DNA of 64,000 nucleotides. It comes from JBKQVT01 sp963727245. Lineage in GTDB: Bacteria; Planctomycetota; Planctomycetia; Pirellulales; Thermoguttaceae. Both the position numbers and the translations under genes were made by a program. The stretch covers positions 62,001 to 126,000 of the forward strand of contig CAVSFO010000014.1 in NCBI GenBank assembly GCA_963727245.1, given 5' to 3'. The notes beneath the pieces were generated by a model. It worked only from the letters and a program-made list of their open reading frames with translations, did not search any database and was not told the DNA's origin. Positions 1-8,880 of this stretch are shown in pieces; position 1 is the stretch's first letter, and every line of letters starts with the position of its first letter.

Positions 1-753
1 TTCAAACCCACCATGCGGCTTGCCGAAAAACGGCCGCAGCACCCAGGCCATCTGCGAACCGACCAGCCCGAAGATCAGCATCCAGCAGTAGAACACGGTC
101 TTCACGTGCCGGCCCAGCACGTGGCCCTCCAGCGCCTCCAGCGCGCTGGGTTCCACCGCCGGCCCGGGCTGTTGCGGATCGAGCGCCTGCGGGTCGCGCC
201 GGAACGGATCGCCGTGGCCGGGCTCCTGCGGCGCGGGCGGCAGCCAACGCTGCGCGACGCTCAAGCGTTGCAGGGTTTGCAGCAGGAAGACCATGCCCAG
301 CAGTCCGGAGACCGTGTAGACCGCCACGTTGAGCAACACCATGAACGGCCAACTGGTGGTGCTGAACGAGAAGAATCCCACGATCGGCCCCATGGCGGCC
401 AGCACGGCCAGGTTTACCGCCAGCGAGGCCACCAGAAGCTGCAAGACGACGCGGACGTTGAGCCGCGAGCCGATCAACGCATTGAAAACGTAGAGCGAGG
501 GAAAGGTGACGGCCAGGGTCAGAAAGAACAGCGCCGGGACTTTCAACGTGGTGGCCAACCACTGCATGTACGAGGGATCCTCGGGCCGGCAGCCCGCATA
601 AAGCCCCGAACAAGCCCCATACGACAGCGCCAACAGCAGGATCACCAGGGAAAGGCCCCCCACGGGCACGTCAAGCGTTTGCGCCTGGAGCGCGGCGGGC
701 CGCGTGGCCTCGCCCCGCAGCACTCGATCCAGATCAAGAAACCAGCGTCGCAT
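1..753 (-). CDS. multi-pass membrane protein, C-terminus cut off by the window edge
   Basis: The frame stays open for 251 codons from the ATG at 753 to base 1, so the protein is partial. It begins MRRWFLDLDRVLRGEATRP, followed by about five hydrophobic segments (for example around residues 30-50, 68-90, 100-125 and 132-155) and a polar Pro/Gln-rich loop near residues 165-205. A GGAG ribosome-binding site lies just before the ATG. I do not recognise a family, and the enzyme or transport role is unknown. Its leader carries the same TTTG-N5-CAAA palindrome as the next three transcription units, and its first residues (MRRW) resemble those of the following gene (MRHW). This suggests co-regulation by the winged-helix protein at 3429-3755. 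Confidence 0.7.
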   Translation of the reverse strand, partial: MRRWFLDLDRVLRGEATRPAALQAQTLDVPVGGLSLVILLLALSYGACSGLYAGCRPEDPSYMQWLATTLKVPALFFLTLAVTFPSLYVFNALIGSRLNVRVVLQLLVASLAVNLAVLAAMGPIVGFFSFSTTSWPFMVLLNVAVYTVSGLLGMVFLLQTLQRLSVAQRWLPPAPQEPGHGDPFRRDPQALDPQQPGPAVEPSALEALEGHVLGRHVKTVFYCWMLIFGLVGSQMAWVLRPFFGKPHGGFE

Positions 754-773
754 GATGTTACTCCTACAAAAAG

Positions 774-788
774 CTTTGTGATACAAAA
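774..788 (-). promoter_or_regulatory. operator-like palindrome, copy 1 (TTTG-N5-CAAA)
   Basis: The plus strand reads CTTTGTGATACAAAA. The half sites TTTG (775-778) and CAAA (84-87 of the 700s) flank five bases. The centre is at 781, 28 nt from the ATG at 753, so a bound protein would cover the core promoter or the leader. It matches three other copies at the same distance from their genes. Confidence 0.6.
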
Positions 789-798
789 AGGTAAAAGC

Positions 799-858
799 GG
801 TCGGGAGTCTTTTCCATGGGCGTGCTTTCCGTTTCGTCAAGAATAAAGACTCCCGACC
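799..858. repeat. palindromic element with 14-bp perfect arms
   Basis: GGTCGGGAGTCTTT at 799-812 is perfectly complementary to AAAGACTCCCGACC at 845-858, around a 32-nt centre. It lies in the 162-nt gap between two co-directional genes. It could form a transcript hairpin but has no clear U-tract. It looks like a dispersed REP or MITE-type palindrome; copy number elsewhere cannot be judged from this window. Confidence 0.6.
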
Positions 859-915
859 CCTTGTCCCACCGGTCTTGACGGTAACTGGAATTCGGCCTCC
901 CTGGGCGGTTTCCCG

Positions 916-1737
916 CTAGTCAAGCGAAACGAATCCAACGAAGTAAAGGTGATCGTTCACCTTCGTTTCGATATAGTAGTAGGCGCCTTGCGGCGCGTCG
1001 CCCTTACGAATCCACTGGCCTTGGTCTCCAATTTTGGATAACTCGTCTGGCTTCAGCGGCGAACTGCTGTAGACGATGCCCTTCCAACTGGTATTGTCAT
1101 GCCCGTACAACAAAGTCTTGAGTAGCAGGATGACCCTACCGTCCTCGAGCACGACCGCGTCCACCTCGCCGTCAACGGAAAGCCACCGGAATTCCGCAGG
1201 CATGGGAAGGCCGGGATAGCCGCCGGGGGCCGGGTGATTGCTTCGCACCCACGCAATCACCCCCTCGCAGTTGCGATCGACCACCCGTTCACACAACGCA
1301 TTGAAGACAACCGCGCTGGCCGCCAGCAGCATCAGGAACACTACGCTCGCGATGATTCCTCGGCCCCCTTTCCGTTTTGGCGTTCGCCACCAGCAGAACA
1401 AAAACAGCAGCCCCAAGGCGCCGGGATAAACCCAGGGCCCGAGATCGTAGTCTACAATGGCGCCGAAGGCGGTCCCACCTAGGATTAGGATGCTGCCTAG
1501 CCCTTCCCATTTCCAGGCGACAATCAGGCCAGTAGCGATCATCAACCCGCCCACGGGAAATGAGATCTCTCGGGGGGAAAAGGGAAACAGCGAACTCGCG
1601 CCACCAACGCCAAAGAGGATGAGGTAGCCAAAAGCGAGTAGCAAGAGCATGGCGATCCCACTCACCCGGGCTGTCCAGCGAAGCACGGCCACAATGAAGC
1701 GTTCACTGCAAAAAGTCATGAAAGGCCAATGTCGCAT
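916..1737 (-). CDS. membrane protein of unknown function
   Basis: The protein has 273 residues, starting at MRHWPFMTFC behind GCAGGAGTGAC; a longer in-frame start exists but would overlap the operator. About four hydrophobic helices lie in residues 15-155. They are followed by a soluble C-terminal domain of roughly 115 residues that contains EFRWLSVDGEVDAVVLEDGR and ends YFVGFVSLD. No family is recognised. A one-side-anchored domain of this kind could be a sensor or assembly factor, but that is only inference. The gene shares the TTTG-N5-CAAA leader element with its neighbours. Confidence 0.65.
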   Translation of the reverse strand: MRHWPFMTFCSERFIVAVLRWTARVSGIAMLLLLAFGYLILFGVGGASSLFPFSPREISFPVGGLMIATGLIVAWKWEGLGSILILGGTAFGAIVDYDLGPWVYPGALGLLFLFCWWRTPKRKGGRGIIASVVFLMLLAASAVVFNALCERVVDRNCEGVIAWVRSNHPAPGGYPGLPMPAEFRWLSVDGEVDAVVLEDGRVILLLKTLLYGHDNTSWKGIVYSSSPLKPDELSKIGDQGQWIRKGDAPQGAYYYIETKVNDHLYFVGFVSLD

Positions 1738-1757
1738 GATGTCACTCCTGCAAAGAA

Positions 1758-1772
1758 TTTTGGCGTACAAAA
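1758..1772 (-). promoter_or_regulatory. operator-like palindrome, copy 2
   Basis: The plus strand reads TTTTGGCGTACAAAA. TTTG at 1759-1762 and CAAA at 1768-1771 flank five bases, with the centre at 1765, 28 nt before the ATG at 1737. It is the least symmetrical of the four copies inside the spacer but keeps both half sites and the exact distance. Confidence 0.5.
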
Positions 1773-1829
1773 AACATGGCCAAAGCAAACAAGGGCTCCT
1801 GGGCAGTCGTCACGAGGTTTCGTCTTGTC

Positions 1830-3350
1830 CTACCGTTCCAGCATCGCTCCTAGGGATTCGCTTGGCAGGCCTCCACCGCCGCCGGCGCCATGGCGGTTGA
1901 CTGCCAGATCGTGAAGGACCAGCGGCCGGGTTTGCACGTCATCCGAGGGCGCATTCACGTGCCAAGACCCGACGGTGGCGTCCGCGGTCGCCGCTTTCGT
2001 GCTGAGTTGGAGGATCCGCGCGAAAATGCCGGTCGCCATGGGCATCAGGCCCGCCCGGATGATCGCGACCCACAGGGGGTCGATCTTCATCCACGCCACG
2101 TTGTAGGCAAGTCGTTTCAGAGCGCCGGGCAGGCCCAACGAACGGCAAAGGATCGAGCTCCAGGCGGCGAACTGGCGCTTGGCATGGCTGTAGCCGGCCG
2201 CCAGTTGCTCGGGCGTCATGCGGCGCGGCCGGAAGACCGCGTGACAGGTGTCATAGAGGGCCCAGTTGCGATGCAGCAGGCGGCCCTCGGCCTCCAGGCG
2301 CGCAAACGCCCGCGTCCCCGGCAGCGGCGTGAGCACGTGAAACGAAGCGGTGAGGAGCTTGTTTTCGACGGTGAACTCCAGGGTGCGATCGAACACGTCG
2401 GGTCCGTCGCAATCGAACCCGAACACGAAACTGGCGTTGATCATAATGCCGGCGTCATGGAAGCGGCGGCAGACCTCGCCGTAGTCGGTTGCGGCGTTCA
2501 CCGGCTTGTTGTTGCCGCGCATATTCTCCGGCGACAGGGACTCGAAGCCGAGAAAAAGGCTTCGGCAACCGGCCTGGTAGGCCTCTTCCAGGTAACGAGG
2601 ATCTCGGGCCACGTCGAGCGACGCCGCCGCCTGCCAGACGATCCCCGAACCGCGGAGCCGGTCGAACAGCGCGCGGGCATGACGCCGGTTGGCCAGCAGG
2701 TTGTCGTCCAAGAAGAAAACGAGATGGTCGTCGACACCGCTCAGCTCGCGCTCCACGTCGGCGATGGGGCGCGGCTCATAGTACGTCGGTCCCCAGAAGC
2801 TGCTCTTGTAACAGAAATCGCACGCATGAGGGCAGCCGCGAGACGTGACCATCGTGTGGCGGACGAGATAGGCGCGCGGGTTCATCAGGTCGCGCCGAGG
2901 AACCGGCACCAAACCGGCCGAGCCCTCACAGCGGCCCCGGTAGAACTTCCGCAGCCGTCCGCGCTCATAGTCGTCGAGAATCCGACCCCAAACCGTCTCC
3001 GCCGGACCGATGCACACGGCATCGGCGTGCTGGGCGGCCTCGTAGGGCAGACTCGTGGGATGCAAACCGCCGAGGACAACCGTCGCGCCGCGCCGTCGCC
3101 ACCGCTGGGCCAGCTCGTAGGCCCGGCCGGCCGAGGAAATGTAGGTCTGGATTCCCACCACATCCACGTCGCCGTCCACTTCGGACGATTCGACGTGCTC
3201 GTCGCGGAGGATGATGTCCCAGCCGTCGGGCGTCAGTCCGGCGATCGTCATCAGGCTCAGCGGCGGGAATTCGCAGTACTTGATCAAGCGGAAGTGTTCG
3301 TTGTCGGGTTGTTGAACCGCGGCAAGGATCAGGAGCAGTCGGCGTTTCAT
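1830..3350 (-). CDS. B12-binding-type radical SAM protein
   Basis: The protein has 506 residues. The N-terminus (about 1-135) has a cobalamin-binding-like Rossmann layout including VLGGLHPTSLPYEA near residue 93. The radical SAM core begins with CPHACDFC (Cys173, Cys177, Cys180), the CxxxCxxC ligands of the 4Fe-4S cluster, and continues with FFLDDNLLANRR and FLGFESLSPENMRGNNKP, which are typical of this subfamily. The substrate is unknown; relatives methylate or rearrange unactivated carbons in lipids and natural products. The last 70 residues are an unusual low-complexity tail. The start at 3350 has a strong GGAGGAG site 5 nt upstream. The operator-like palindrome at 3371-3385 lies in its leader. 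Confidence 0.85.
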   Translation of the reverse strand: MKRRLLLILAAVQQPDNEHFRLIKYCEFPPLSLMTIAGLTPDGWDIILRDEHVESSEVDGDVDVVGIQTYISSAGRAYELAQRWRRRGATVVLGGLHPTSLPYEAAQHADAVCIGPAETVWGRILDDYERGRLRKFYRGRCEGSAGLVPVPRRDLMNPRAYLVRHTMVTSRGCPHACDFCYKSSFWGPTYYEPRPIADVERELSGVDDHLVFFLDDNLLANRRHARALFDRLRGSGIVWQAAASLDVARDPRYLEEAYQAGCRSLFLGFESLSPENMRGNNKPVNAATDYGEVCRRFHDAGIMINASFVFGFDCDGPDVFDRTLEFTVENKLLTASFHVLTPLPGTRAFARLEAEGRLLHRNWALYDTCHAVFRPRRMTPEQLAAGYSHAKRQFAAWSSILCRSLGLPGALKRLAYNVAWMKIDPLWVAIIRAGLMPMATGIFARILQLSTKAATADATVGSWHVNAPSDDVQTRPLVLHDLAVNRHGAGGGGGLPSESLGAMLER

Positions 3351-3370
3351 GGTTCTCCTCCAGCAAAGCA

Positions 3371-3385
3371 CTTTGCATTACAAAG
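3371..3385 (-). promoter_or_regulatory. operator-like palindrome, copy 3
   Basis: CTTTGCATTACAAAG is a near-perfect 15-bp palindrome. Its centre at 3378 is 28 nt before the radical SAM start at 3350. On the minus strand it reads CTTTGTAATGCAAAG, and a further GCTTTG follows downstream, which could be an additional half site. Confidence 0.65.
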
Positions 3386-3428
3386 TTAGTGGCCAAAAAA
3401 AAGAAGAACAAGTGATCGTGGGCCCTCC

Positions 3429-3755
3429 CTACGAGGAGTCGTCGCTGGCCTGGCTGCCGCGGTCGACGATCTGGCGCAGCGTTTCCAGGTAACGCGCGAA
3501 GACCCTTCGACCCTTCGCCGTCAGACGCATGGCCGTGTAGGGGCGGCGGCCCCGAAAGGTCTTCTCGACGACGATGTATCCCGCCTCTTCGAGGGTTCGC
3601 GAGTGCGCACTGAGGTTGCCGTCGGTAAGTCCCAGCATCGACTTCAACTCGTTGAAGCTCAACTGTGCCGACACGGCCAGGGACGCCACAATGGCCAGCC
3701 GCACGCGCTCGTGAATGACCGCGTCGATGTCGTCAGGTTTGATGGGGTCGTTCAT
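3429..3755 (-). CDS. winged-helix transcriptional regulator
   Basis: The protein is small, 108 residues, starting at MNDPIKPDDIDAVIHERVR. The order is one helix, then LSFNELKSMLGLTDGNLSAH as the helix-turn-helix, then EEAGYIVVEKTFRGRRPYTA as the beta wing, and LTAKGRRVFARYLETLRQI as the dimerisation helix. This is the layout of the small winged-helix DNA-binding family (PF13601-like, MarR/ArsR-related). The start base is shared with the stop codon of the upstream membrane protein (TGATG), so the two are translationally coupled. I infer that it binds the TTTG-N5-CAAA palindromes before its own operon and the three downstream units. No effector-binding domain is visible. Confidence 0.85.
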   Translation of the reverse strand: MNDPIKPDDIDAVIHERVRLAIVASLAVSAQLSFNELKSMLGLTDGNLSAHSRTLEEAGYIVVEKTFRGRRPYTAMRLTAKGRRVFARYLETLRQIVDRGSQASDDSS

Positions 3756-4390
3756 CAGACCACCGTTTGCCGTTGCTTCCGCAGGACGTAGAGCCCAAAG
3801 ACAATGTGCAGCAAACCGAAAGACAGTGCCGCCGAGACGACCCCGTATGCCGGAAAACCCAGCAAGGCGACGACGCCCATGGCGAGGAACACCAGGCCGA
3901 GAATGCGGGGCGATCGCAACGAGAACAAACCCGCCGTATAGACTCCCGTGCCGTAGAGCATCATCCAGACGGGCACGATGTACTGGATCTCTTCCGGCTT
4001 TGGCTCGACCGGGATCAGGAACTTGTACGTCAACACCATGGCGACCACCACGCTTGGCGTCAGCGAAAACGCGGCCACCCGCATCGGACGGTCGGCCGGC
4101 ACGAGCTGCTGTTTGGCAGCCGCCCGCGTGGTGAGAATCACCTCCAGCAGCACGCCGATCACGCCAATGGCGAACCACATCACGCAGAAGGCCACCTGGC
4201 GACCGATCGAGAGGTGGAGCATTTCGGCGAAGTCGAGGGAGCGGAACATGGCGTAACTGACCGCGCAACCGGCCAGCACCAGCAGCCCGCCGACGATGGC
4301 CGGCGTGCCGGGCAAGAGCGTGAAGAGCGTTGCCCGCTCCATGATTCGTTGGATTTCCTGCATTCGGGCTTGCGCTTCGTCAGTGTCCAT
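3755..4390 (-). CDS. membrane protein coupled to the winged-helix regulator
   Basis: The protein has 211 residues. A charged N-terminal helix (MDTDEAQARMQEIQRIMERA) is followed by about six hydrophobic segments in residues 22-205. I chose the ATG at 4390 because GGAGG sits 6 nt upstream and the operator lies just beyond; the longer open frame would run through the operator. A small membrane protein paired with a winged-helix regulator is a recurring bacterial arrangement, in which the membrane partner may modulate the regulator, but this is inference. Its last codon overlaps the regulator's first. Confidence 0.7.
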   Translation of the reverse strand: MDTDEAQARMQEIQRIMERATLFTLLPGTPAIVGGLLVLAGCAVSYAMFRSLDFAEMLHLSIGRQVAFCVMWFAIGVIGVLLEVILTTRAAAKQQLVPADRPMRVAAFSLTPSVVVAMVLTYKFLIPVEPKPEEIQYIVPVWMMLYGTGVYTAGLFSLRSPRILGLVFLAMGVVALLGFPAYGVVSAALSFGLLHIVFGLYVLRKQRQTVV

Positions 4391-4411
4391 GGCGGACCTC
4401 CATCGCTGTAG

Positions 4412-4426
4412 CTTTGTACTACAAAG
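4412..4426 (-). promoter_or_regulatory. operator-like palindrome, copy 4 (perfect)
   Basis: CTTTGTACTACAAAG is a perfect palindrome around a single central base (4419), 29 nt before the start codon at 4390 of the regulator operon. It is the most symmetrical copy, as expected for an autoregulatory site. Confidence 0.7.
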
Positions 4427-4809
4427 TAGTTTACCACCCCAAGAAGAAGATGTCAAGACCGCCGTTGGGCAGTCGCCATGGTGGGCGTAAAGCCACGGGG
4501 GTTTACGCACGTCGCTCATGCCTGTCAATAATCTGCAACTACTTGAGCGGCAAGGTGTTACGACACATCAAAGTCGCCGAGAACGTCAACCGCCGCGGTA
4601 CTTTCCGGCAGCCCGGCATTGCGGCGGTTAGTAGCGCCGCTGCCCACTTGTCTCGACTTCACCGGCAACGGCTGCCGCTGTCGAGAACCCAACCACGCCA
4701 AAAATTCGTGACTGCGCCAAAAAAAGGGCGTTGACCCTACCTTACGACACACTAACAATTCAATAACGAGTGCGTAACCACATCCTAACACGCTAAGGGA
4801 GGGTAGATC
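4427..4809. other. intergenic region between divergent genes
   Basis: No coding region is supported here. It separates the regulator operon (minus) from the PRC-barrel gene (plus) and must hold both promoters. GC content drops in 4730-4790, upstream of the PRC-barrel gene, the likely location of its promoter. I could not identify a convincing -35/-10 pair. Confidence 0.4.
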
Positions 4810-5421
4810 ATGAATGTGCGTTGGACGGTTTCACTGTCCGCATGTGCAGCCGTGCTCCTCTTTGCAGGGGTACTGGCAACCGCCGCGGAGCCGGCCATTG
4901 GCCAAGGCCAGTCGGCGACGCCAGGCTCCGCAGGGATCATCCGGATCTCGACGCTCATGGGCACGACGGTCCTTAATCCGCAGAGCCAAAAACTTGGCGG
5001 GATCAAAGATGTCTTGCTCGACTCGAAGACCGGTCAGACCACTTTTGTGGTTCTCGACGCGGAAGTCCCCGCCTCGGGCCACGCGATGCTCGTCGTTCCT
5101 TATCAAGCGTTGCAGGTGAGCCTCACCGCGGATAATCACCAATCCGTGACGCTCGATCTGCGACCGGACCAGTTGCGTGCCGCGCCGCAAATTCAGAACA
5201 ACCAATGGCAGATGCTCCAGAATCGGCAGTTTCTGGAACAAGCCCGCAACTTCTATCAGGCCAAGACGTACACCGCGGCGCGTCCGATTGACAACCCGAG
5301 CACGCCGGGTCCACCGATCCCGGTTGTCTGCCCGCCGATCCCGTGTTTCGTGCCCCAGCCGTGCATGGGCTACATGAACTCTGGATGGACCCACGAGTTG
5401 GACGAGTTTAGCGAGGAATGA
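4810..5421 (+). CDS. secreted PRC-barrel domain protein
   Basis: The protein has 203 residues and a clear Sec signal peptide (SLSACAAVLLFAGVLATAAE; cleavage near residue 27). A PRC-barrel-like beta domain follows at about residues 43-120 (ISTLMGTTVLNPQSQKLGGI, then DVLLDSKTGQTTFVVLDAEV). The C-terminal 40 residues are Pro/Cys-rich (PPIPVVCPPIPCFVPQPC). PRC-barrels are small folds in photosynthetic reaction-centre H subunits and in many exported stress proteins of unclear role. A GGGAGGG site lies 6-7 nt before the ATG. It stands alone as a monocistronic gene. Confidence 0.8.
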   Translation: MNVRWTVSLSACAAVLLFAGVLATAAEPAIGQGQSATPGSAGIIRISTLMGTTVLNPQSQKLGGIKDVLLDSKTGQTTFVVLDAEVPASGHAMLVVPYQALQVSLTADNHQSVTLDLRPDQLRAAPQIQNNQWQMLQNRQFLEQARNFYQAKTYTAARPIDNPSTPGPPIPVVCPPIPCFVPQPCMGYMNSGWTHELDEFSEE

Positions 5422-6029
5422 CGGCTACTCATTGACCCCGTAAGTCAATCAGCAAGGACTTGCCGCCGTAGCTGCTGTGCGGGCAATCACCAGCGACAAG
5501 CTGCTTTGAGGGGCCGTTGCCCTCCGCTGAAAACGAGCCCGGGCTCGCAAGTGGTGAAGTAGGAAGCACTTGCGAGCCGGCCTCGTGTTCTTGCCCCGGC
5601 CTTGTCCAGGGGCGATTTCCCGTACCGACCCCGGGGATATCGGTCCCATCGTGCCGGAGCCTTGCTGTGCCGGCCGGCGTCAACAGCCTCGGCCCGGTCC
5701 CGCGCGGTGCCTTGCGCAACGGCTTGAGCCGGGGATGGCGGGTCCGCCGCGCGTCGGCGCAGGCGACTGCCGGCTGTGGCGCGGGAGCCGCCTTTCAACT
5801 TTCGGCGGTTCGGGGGATTCTTGCAGGCCATGGTCGAGCAGCGGCGTTATCTGTTGCGGAAATGTCTGCCATGGGATAGGTTGGGACGAACCACGCACCT
5901 CCGGCAGGAACCTTTCTTCCAGATCAGCGTTCACGATTCTGGGAGGTGGAAACTCCGCCGCCACCTTTGGGGAGGCGGCTCCATGCGTGGGCAACGTTCC
6001 CAGGATCACGCAACCCCAGTGAGACGGCC
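5422..6029 (+). other. non-coding region with a hairpin
   Basis: No convincing gene lies in these 608 bases. GGCTCGCAAGTG at 5542-5553 and CACTTGCGAGCC at 5567-5578 form a perfect 12-bp stem with a 13-nt loop. The rest is GC-rich and open in several frames without any recognisable protein. The promoter of the OPT transporter is presumably near the right end. Confidence 0.4.
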
Positions 6030-8350
6030 ATGGCAGAAGATCTTCCGGCAGAACCCAAATCCGTAGACGAGCGCGACCGCGAGTGGCTTGCCACCGTGTA
6101 TCGCGGCGACAAAGAGAAGGACCTCACCATCCGCGCGGTGTTGGCCGGCATGATCTTTGGCGGGCTGATGTCGCTGTCGAATCTCTATGTCGGCCTCAAA
6201 TCCGGCTGGGGACTGGGCGTGGACATCGCCGCGGTGGTCGTCATTTTCTTCTTCTTCGACGTGCTCCGCCGTATCGGCCTCGTGCGGCGGCAATTCGGCC
6301 TCATGGAAAACACCATTACGATGACGGTGGCCGTGGCCGCGAGCTGGATTTCTTCGGCCGGCCTCGTGTCGGCGGTCCCCGCGCTGACCATGCTCACCGG
6401 CTACAAGTTCGTCTGGTGGCAGCTCACTTTGTTCATTGCGGTCATTTTGTATTTAGGGCTCTTCATGGCCATTCCACTGAAGCGGCAGATGATCCAGGTC
6501 GATTCCCTCCGCTTCCCCGCTAACATCCCCACCGGTGAAACCCTCCTGGTCATGTACGCGCACGGCGGCGAGGCGATGAAGAAGGCCGTGGCGCTGCTCA
6601 TTGCGGGCCTTTGGGGAGTGCTGGTCGCCGCGCTGCGCGACGGCCTGGGGTGGATTCCCGGACAGCTCAACCTCCCTTGGCGCCTCCGCGGCATCACCCT
6701 AAGCAAGCTCACTCTCGGCATCGAGCCGAGCTTGATCTTTATCAGCATCGGCGGGTTACTTGGCATCAAGGTGGGACTCAGCCTGCTGTTGGGACTTGTC
6801 CTCAACTACGGAATCCTTGCCCCGCGATTGATCGAGGCCAAGATCATTCAGCACCCCCCGCCGCAGATCAAGGCCGTCGCCGCCGTGGAACTGCCGCTGG
6901 AGGTCAAGGCCGGACAGACATTTACCGTCCAGCTTGAAAGAGCCGTCTCGCGGCCCGAGTTTCCCTCGCCAGACGAGCTGAAAGACAATCCCGAGCTTTC
7001 CTCCGCCGTGCGCACCAGCGTTCTCCGTTACACCTGGACACGCCCCACGGTCTATAGCGAGCTTGCCGCGCTGAATCGCGACCTGAGCGCCGCGACGTTG
7101 CAGGACGGTTCGCGCAACCCGCTGCATGGCGCGCTCAGCATGAGTACGGACTGGAAGGCGCTCACGAAGGCCGAGATGCTCAAAAAGGCCGGGACGCCCA
7201 AGAAGGCCGAGACGCTCACGAAGGTCGAGATACTCACGATCGAAGCGCCAGCCGCCATCGCGTGGGAGGCCAGACTCTCCCTGCCGAAGGACCAGCCCGC
7301 CGACATGGTCGGGGCGCTGGGATTCGAGCGCGGCGCGGCGTCGCTGAAGACCGTGGGCGGCTTCCGCAACATCAGTGCCTGGTCGCTCTGGCCGGGGGCC
7401 ACGGTGCTGGTGGTCGGCGGGCTGCTGGCGCTGGCGTTCCAATGGCGGACCCTGGGTCGGACGTTCGCCAGCATCTTCAGCGGCTTCGGCGGCAGTCGCA
7501 ATGCCCCGAAAGGTCCGCTGGATCACATTGAGATCCCCATGACCTGGTTCGTTTTCGGCATCCTCTTCACCGGCGTTCTGGCCACGCTGCTCCTGACTTT
7601 GATTTTCCATATTCACTGGTGGATGGGCGCGGTCGCCGTAGTGCTGACATTCTTCCTCGCCGCCGTGGCGGCGCGGCCGGGGCGGAAATCGGCATCAATC
7701 CCATCGGCGCCCTGGGCAAAGTAACCCAACTCACCTACGGGGTGCTGGCTCGGGGCAACATCACGGCGAACCTCATGACGGCGGGCGTGACCGCCGGCGC
7801 CGCCTGCAGTTGCAGCGACACCGTCGGAAATCTCAAAGTCGGCCACATGGTCGGCGCCAACCCGCGCAAGCAATTCATCGCCCAACTGTTCGGCGTCCTG
7901 GCGGGCGCGGTGCTGGCGGTGCCGGTCTATTTCGTCCTGGTGCCCGACGCCAATGCGCTGGGCGGCGACAAATTTCCCGCGCCCTCTGCGCTGGTATGGA
8001 TGGGTGTGGCGAAAGTGCTTTCCAAGGGTCTCAGCACCCTGCCGCCCAGCGCCGTGTGGGCCGTTGGCGTGGCCTTTGCGGCAGGCGTGATTATCGTCGT
8101 CGTCGATCGCGTCTTTCCCAAGGCCAAGCCCTACACGCCCTCGCCGGCGGCGCTGGGCATCGCCCTGACTATCCCCGCGTCCACCAGTTTCGCCATGTTC
8201 CTCGGCGCGCTGATCGTCTGGATCCTGGAGAGAAAGGCCGCCAAGTGGAACGACATGTACACGATCCCGGTCGCCTCCGGCTGCATCGCGGGTGAGAGCA
8301 TCATGGGGGTGGTGCTCGCGGCGCTGGTGGCGCTGGGCCTCATGCAATAA
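6030..8350 (+). CDS. OPT family oligopeptide transporter (single-base frameshift near 7680)
   Basis: The inner-membrane proton-coupled peptide or metal-chelate transporter family is suggested by the first part: LTIRAVLAGMIFGGLMSLSN, LRRIGLVRRQFGLMENTITM and FPANIPTGETLLVMYA, with repeated hydrophobic helices. The frame closes at 7724, but a second frame contains the matching rest, AEIGINPIGALGKVTQLTYG to MGVVLAALVALGLMQ, ending at 8350. Adding one G in the GGGG run at about 7678 joins them into a protein of about 770 residues. A soluble insert sits near residues 280-460, including a Lys/Thr-rich repeat (KAEMLKKAGTPKKAETLTKV). Sequencing error is likelier than true inactivation. The gene is monocistronic and followed by a palindrome at 8401. 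Confidence 0.8.
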
Positions 8351-8400
8351 GCCGCGATTCCCGGCGGATAACCGTTCAAGCCCCCATCTTGACGCTCGCA

Positions 8401-8486
8401 ACACCAGCCCGAAGCGCAAGCGAGGGTGCACTACGCCACGGTCTGCCGCCGTTCCTCCCTCCCTCGCTTGCGCTTCGGGCTGGTGT
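8401..8486. repeat. planctomycete-type palindrome with 26-bp perfect arms
   Basis: Bases 8401-8426 (ACACCAGCCCGAAGCGCAAG followed by CGAGGG) are perfectly complementary to 8461-8486, around a 34-nt loop. I recall this GC-rich sequence as dispersed many times in Pirellulales genomes; that is memory, not a search. Its position, 50 nt after the OPT stop codon, would allow it to act as a 3' hairpin. Confidence 0.75.
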
Positions 8487-8880
8487 CATGCCGTGAACGG
8501 CCACCAGGGCGGCTCCCTTGCGTATCTCCATGACTGACAACGAGTTGGCGTCGTTGTTGGTCTCCGGAAAAGGCAATCCCTTGCCCATGGTCGGCGTCCC
8601 GTGCCTCTAGGGAGTTTGCCAGTCGGCAAGGATTTGCCGAATGTTCCGAATGTGAACGTCGTGTCAGATGGATGGATGCGGTGGGAATGAGTAGTCTCGC
8701 AATAACGAGTTTCCCGAATTGAACCGAACAGACAGTCGTAGCAATCATGCCTGAATTGCGACCGGCCGGGCCAGCATAAGCGTCTAGGAGGACGCAGGCC
8801 GGACGGGAGGCTGTCAAGGTTTGCGGTTTGGGCAATCTTTGCGCCCGATCGCCCATGTCCGTCACTAGGGGGATGGAAAG
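8487..8880 (+). other. intergenic region before the efflux lipoprotein
   Basis: About 390 bases in which I see no supported gene, RNA or repeat. A purine-rich GGGGGATGGAAAG precedes the ATG at 8881 and probably serves as its ribosome-binding region. Confidence 0.35.

Noticed and set aside
1890..3389. 499-codon open frame on the plus strand
   Set aside because: Antisense to the radical SAM gene with its CxxxCxxC motif and good ribosome-binding site; no recognisable protein.
7676..7690. Programmed -1 frameshifting as the explanation for the split OPT gene
   Set aside because: No X-XXY-YYZ slippery heptamer or downstream stimulatory structure is apparent, and similar breaks occur in many unrelated genes, so a sequence error is likelier.
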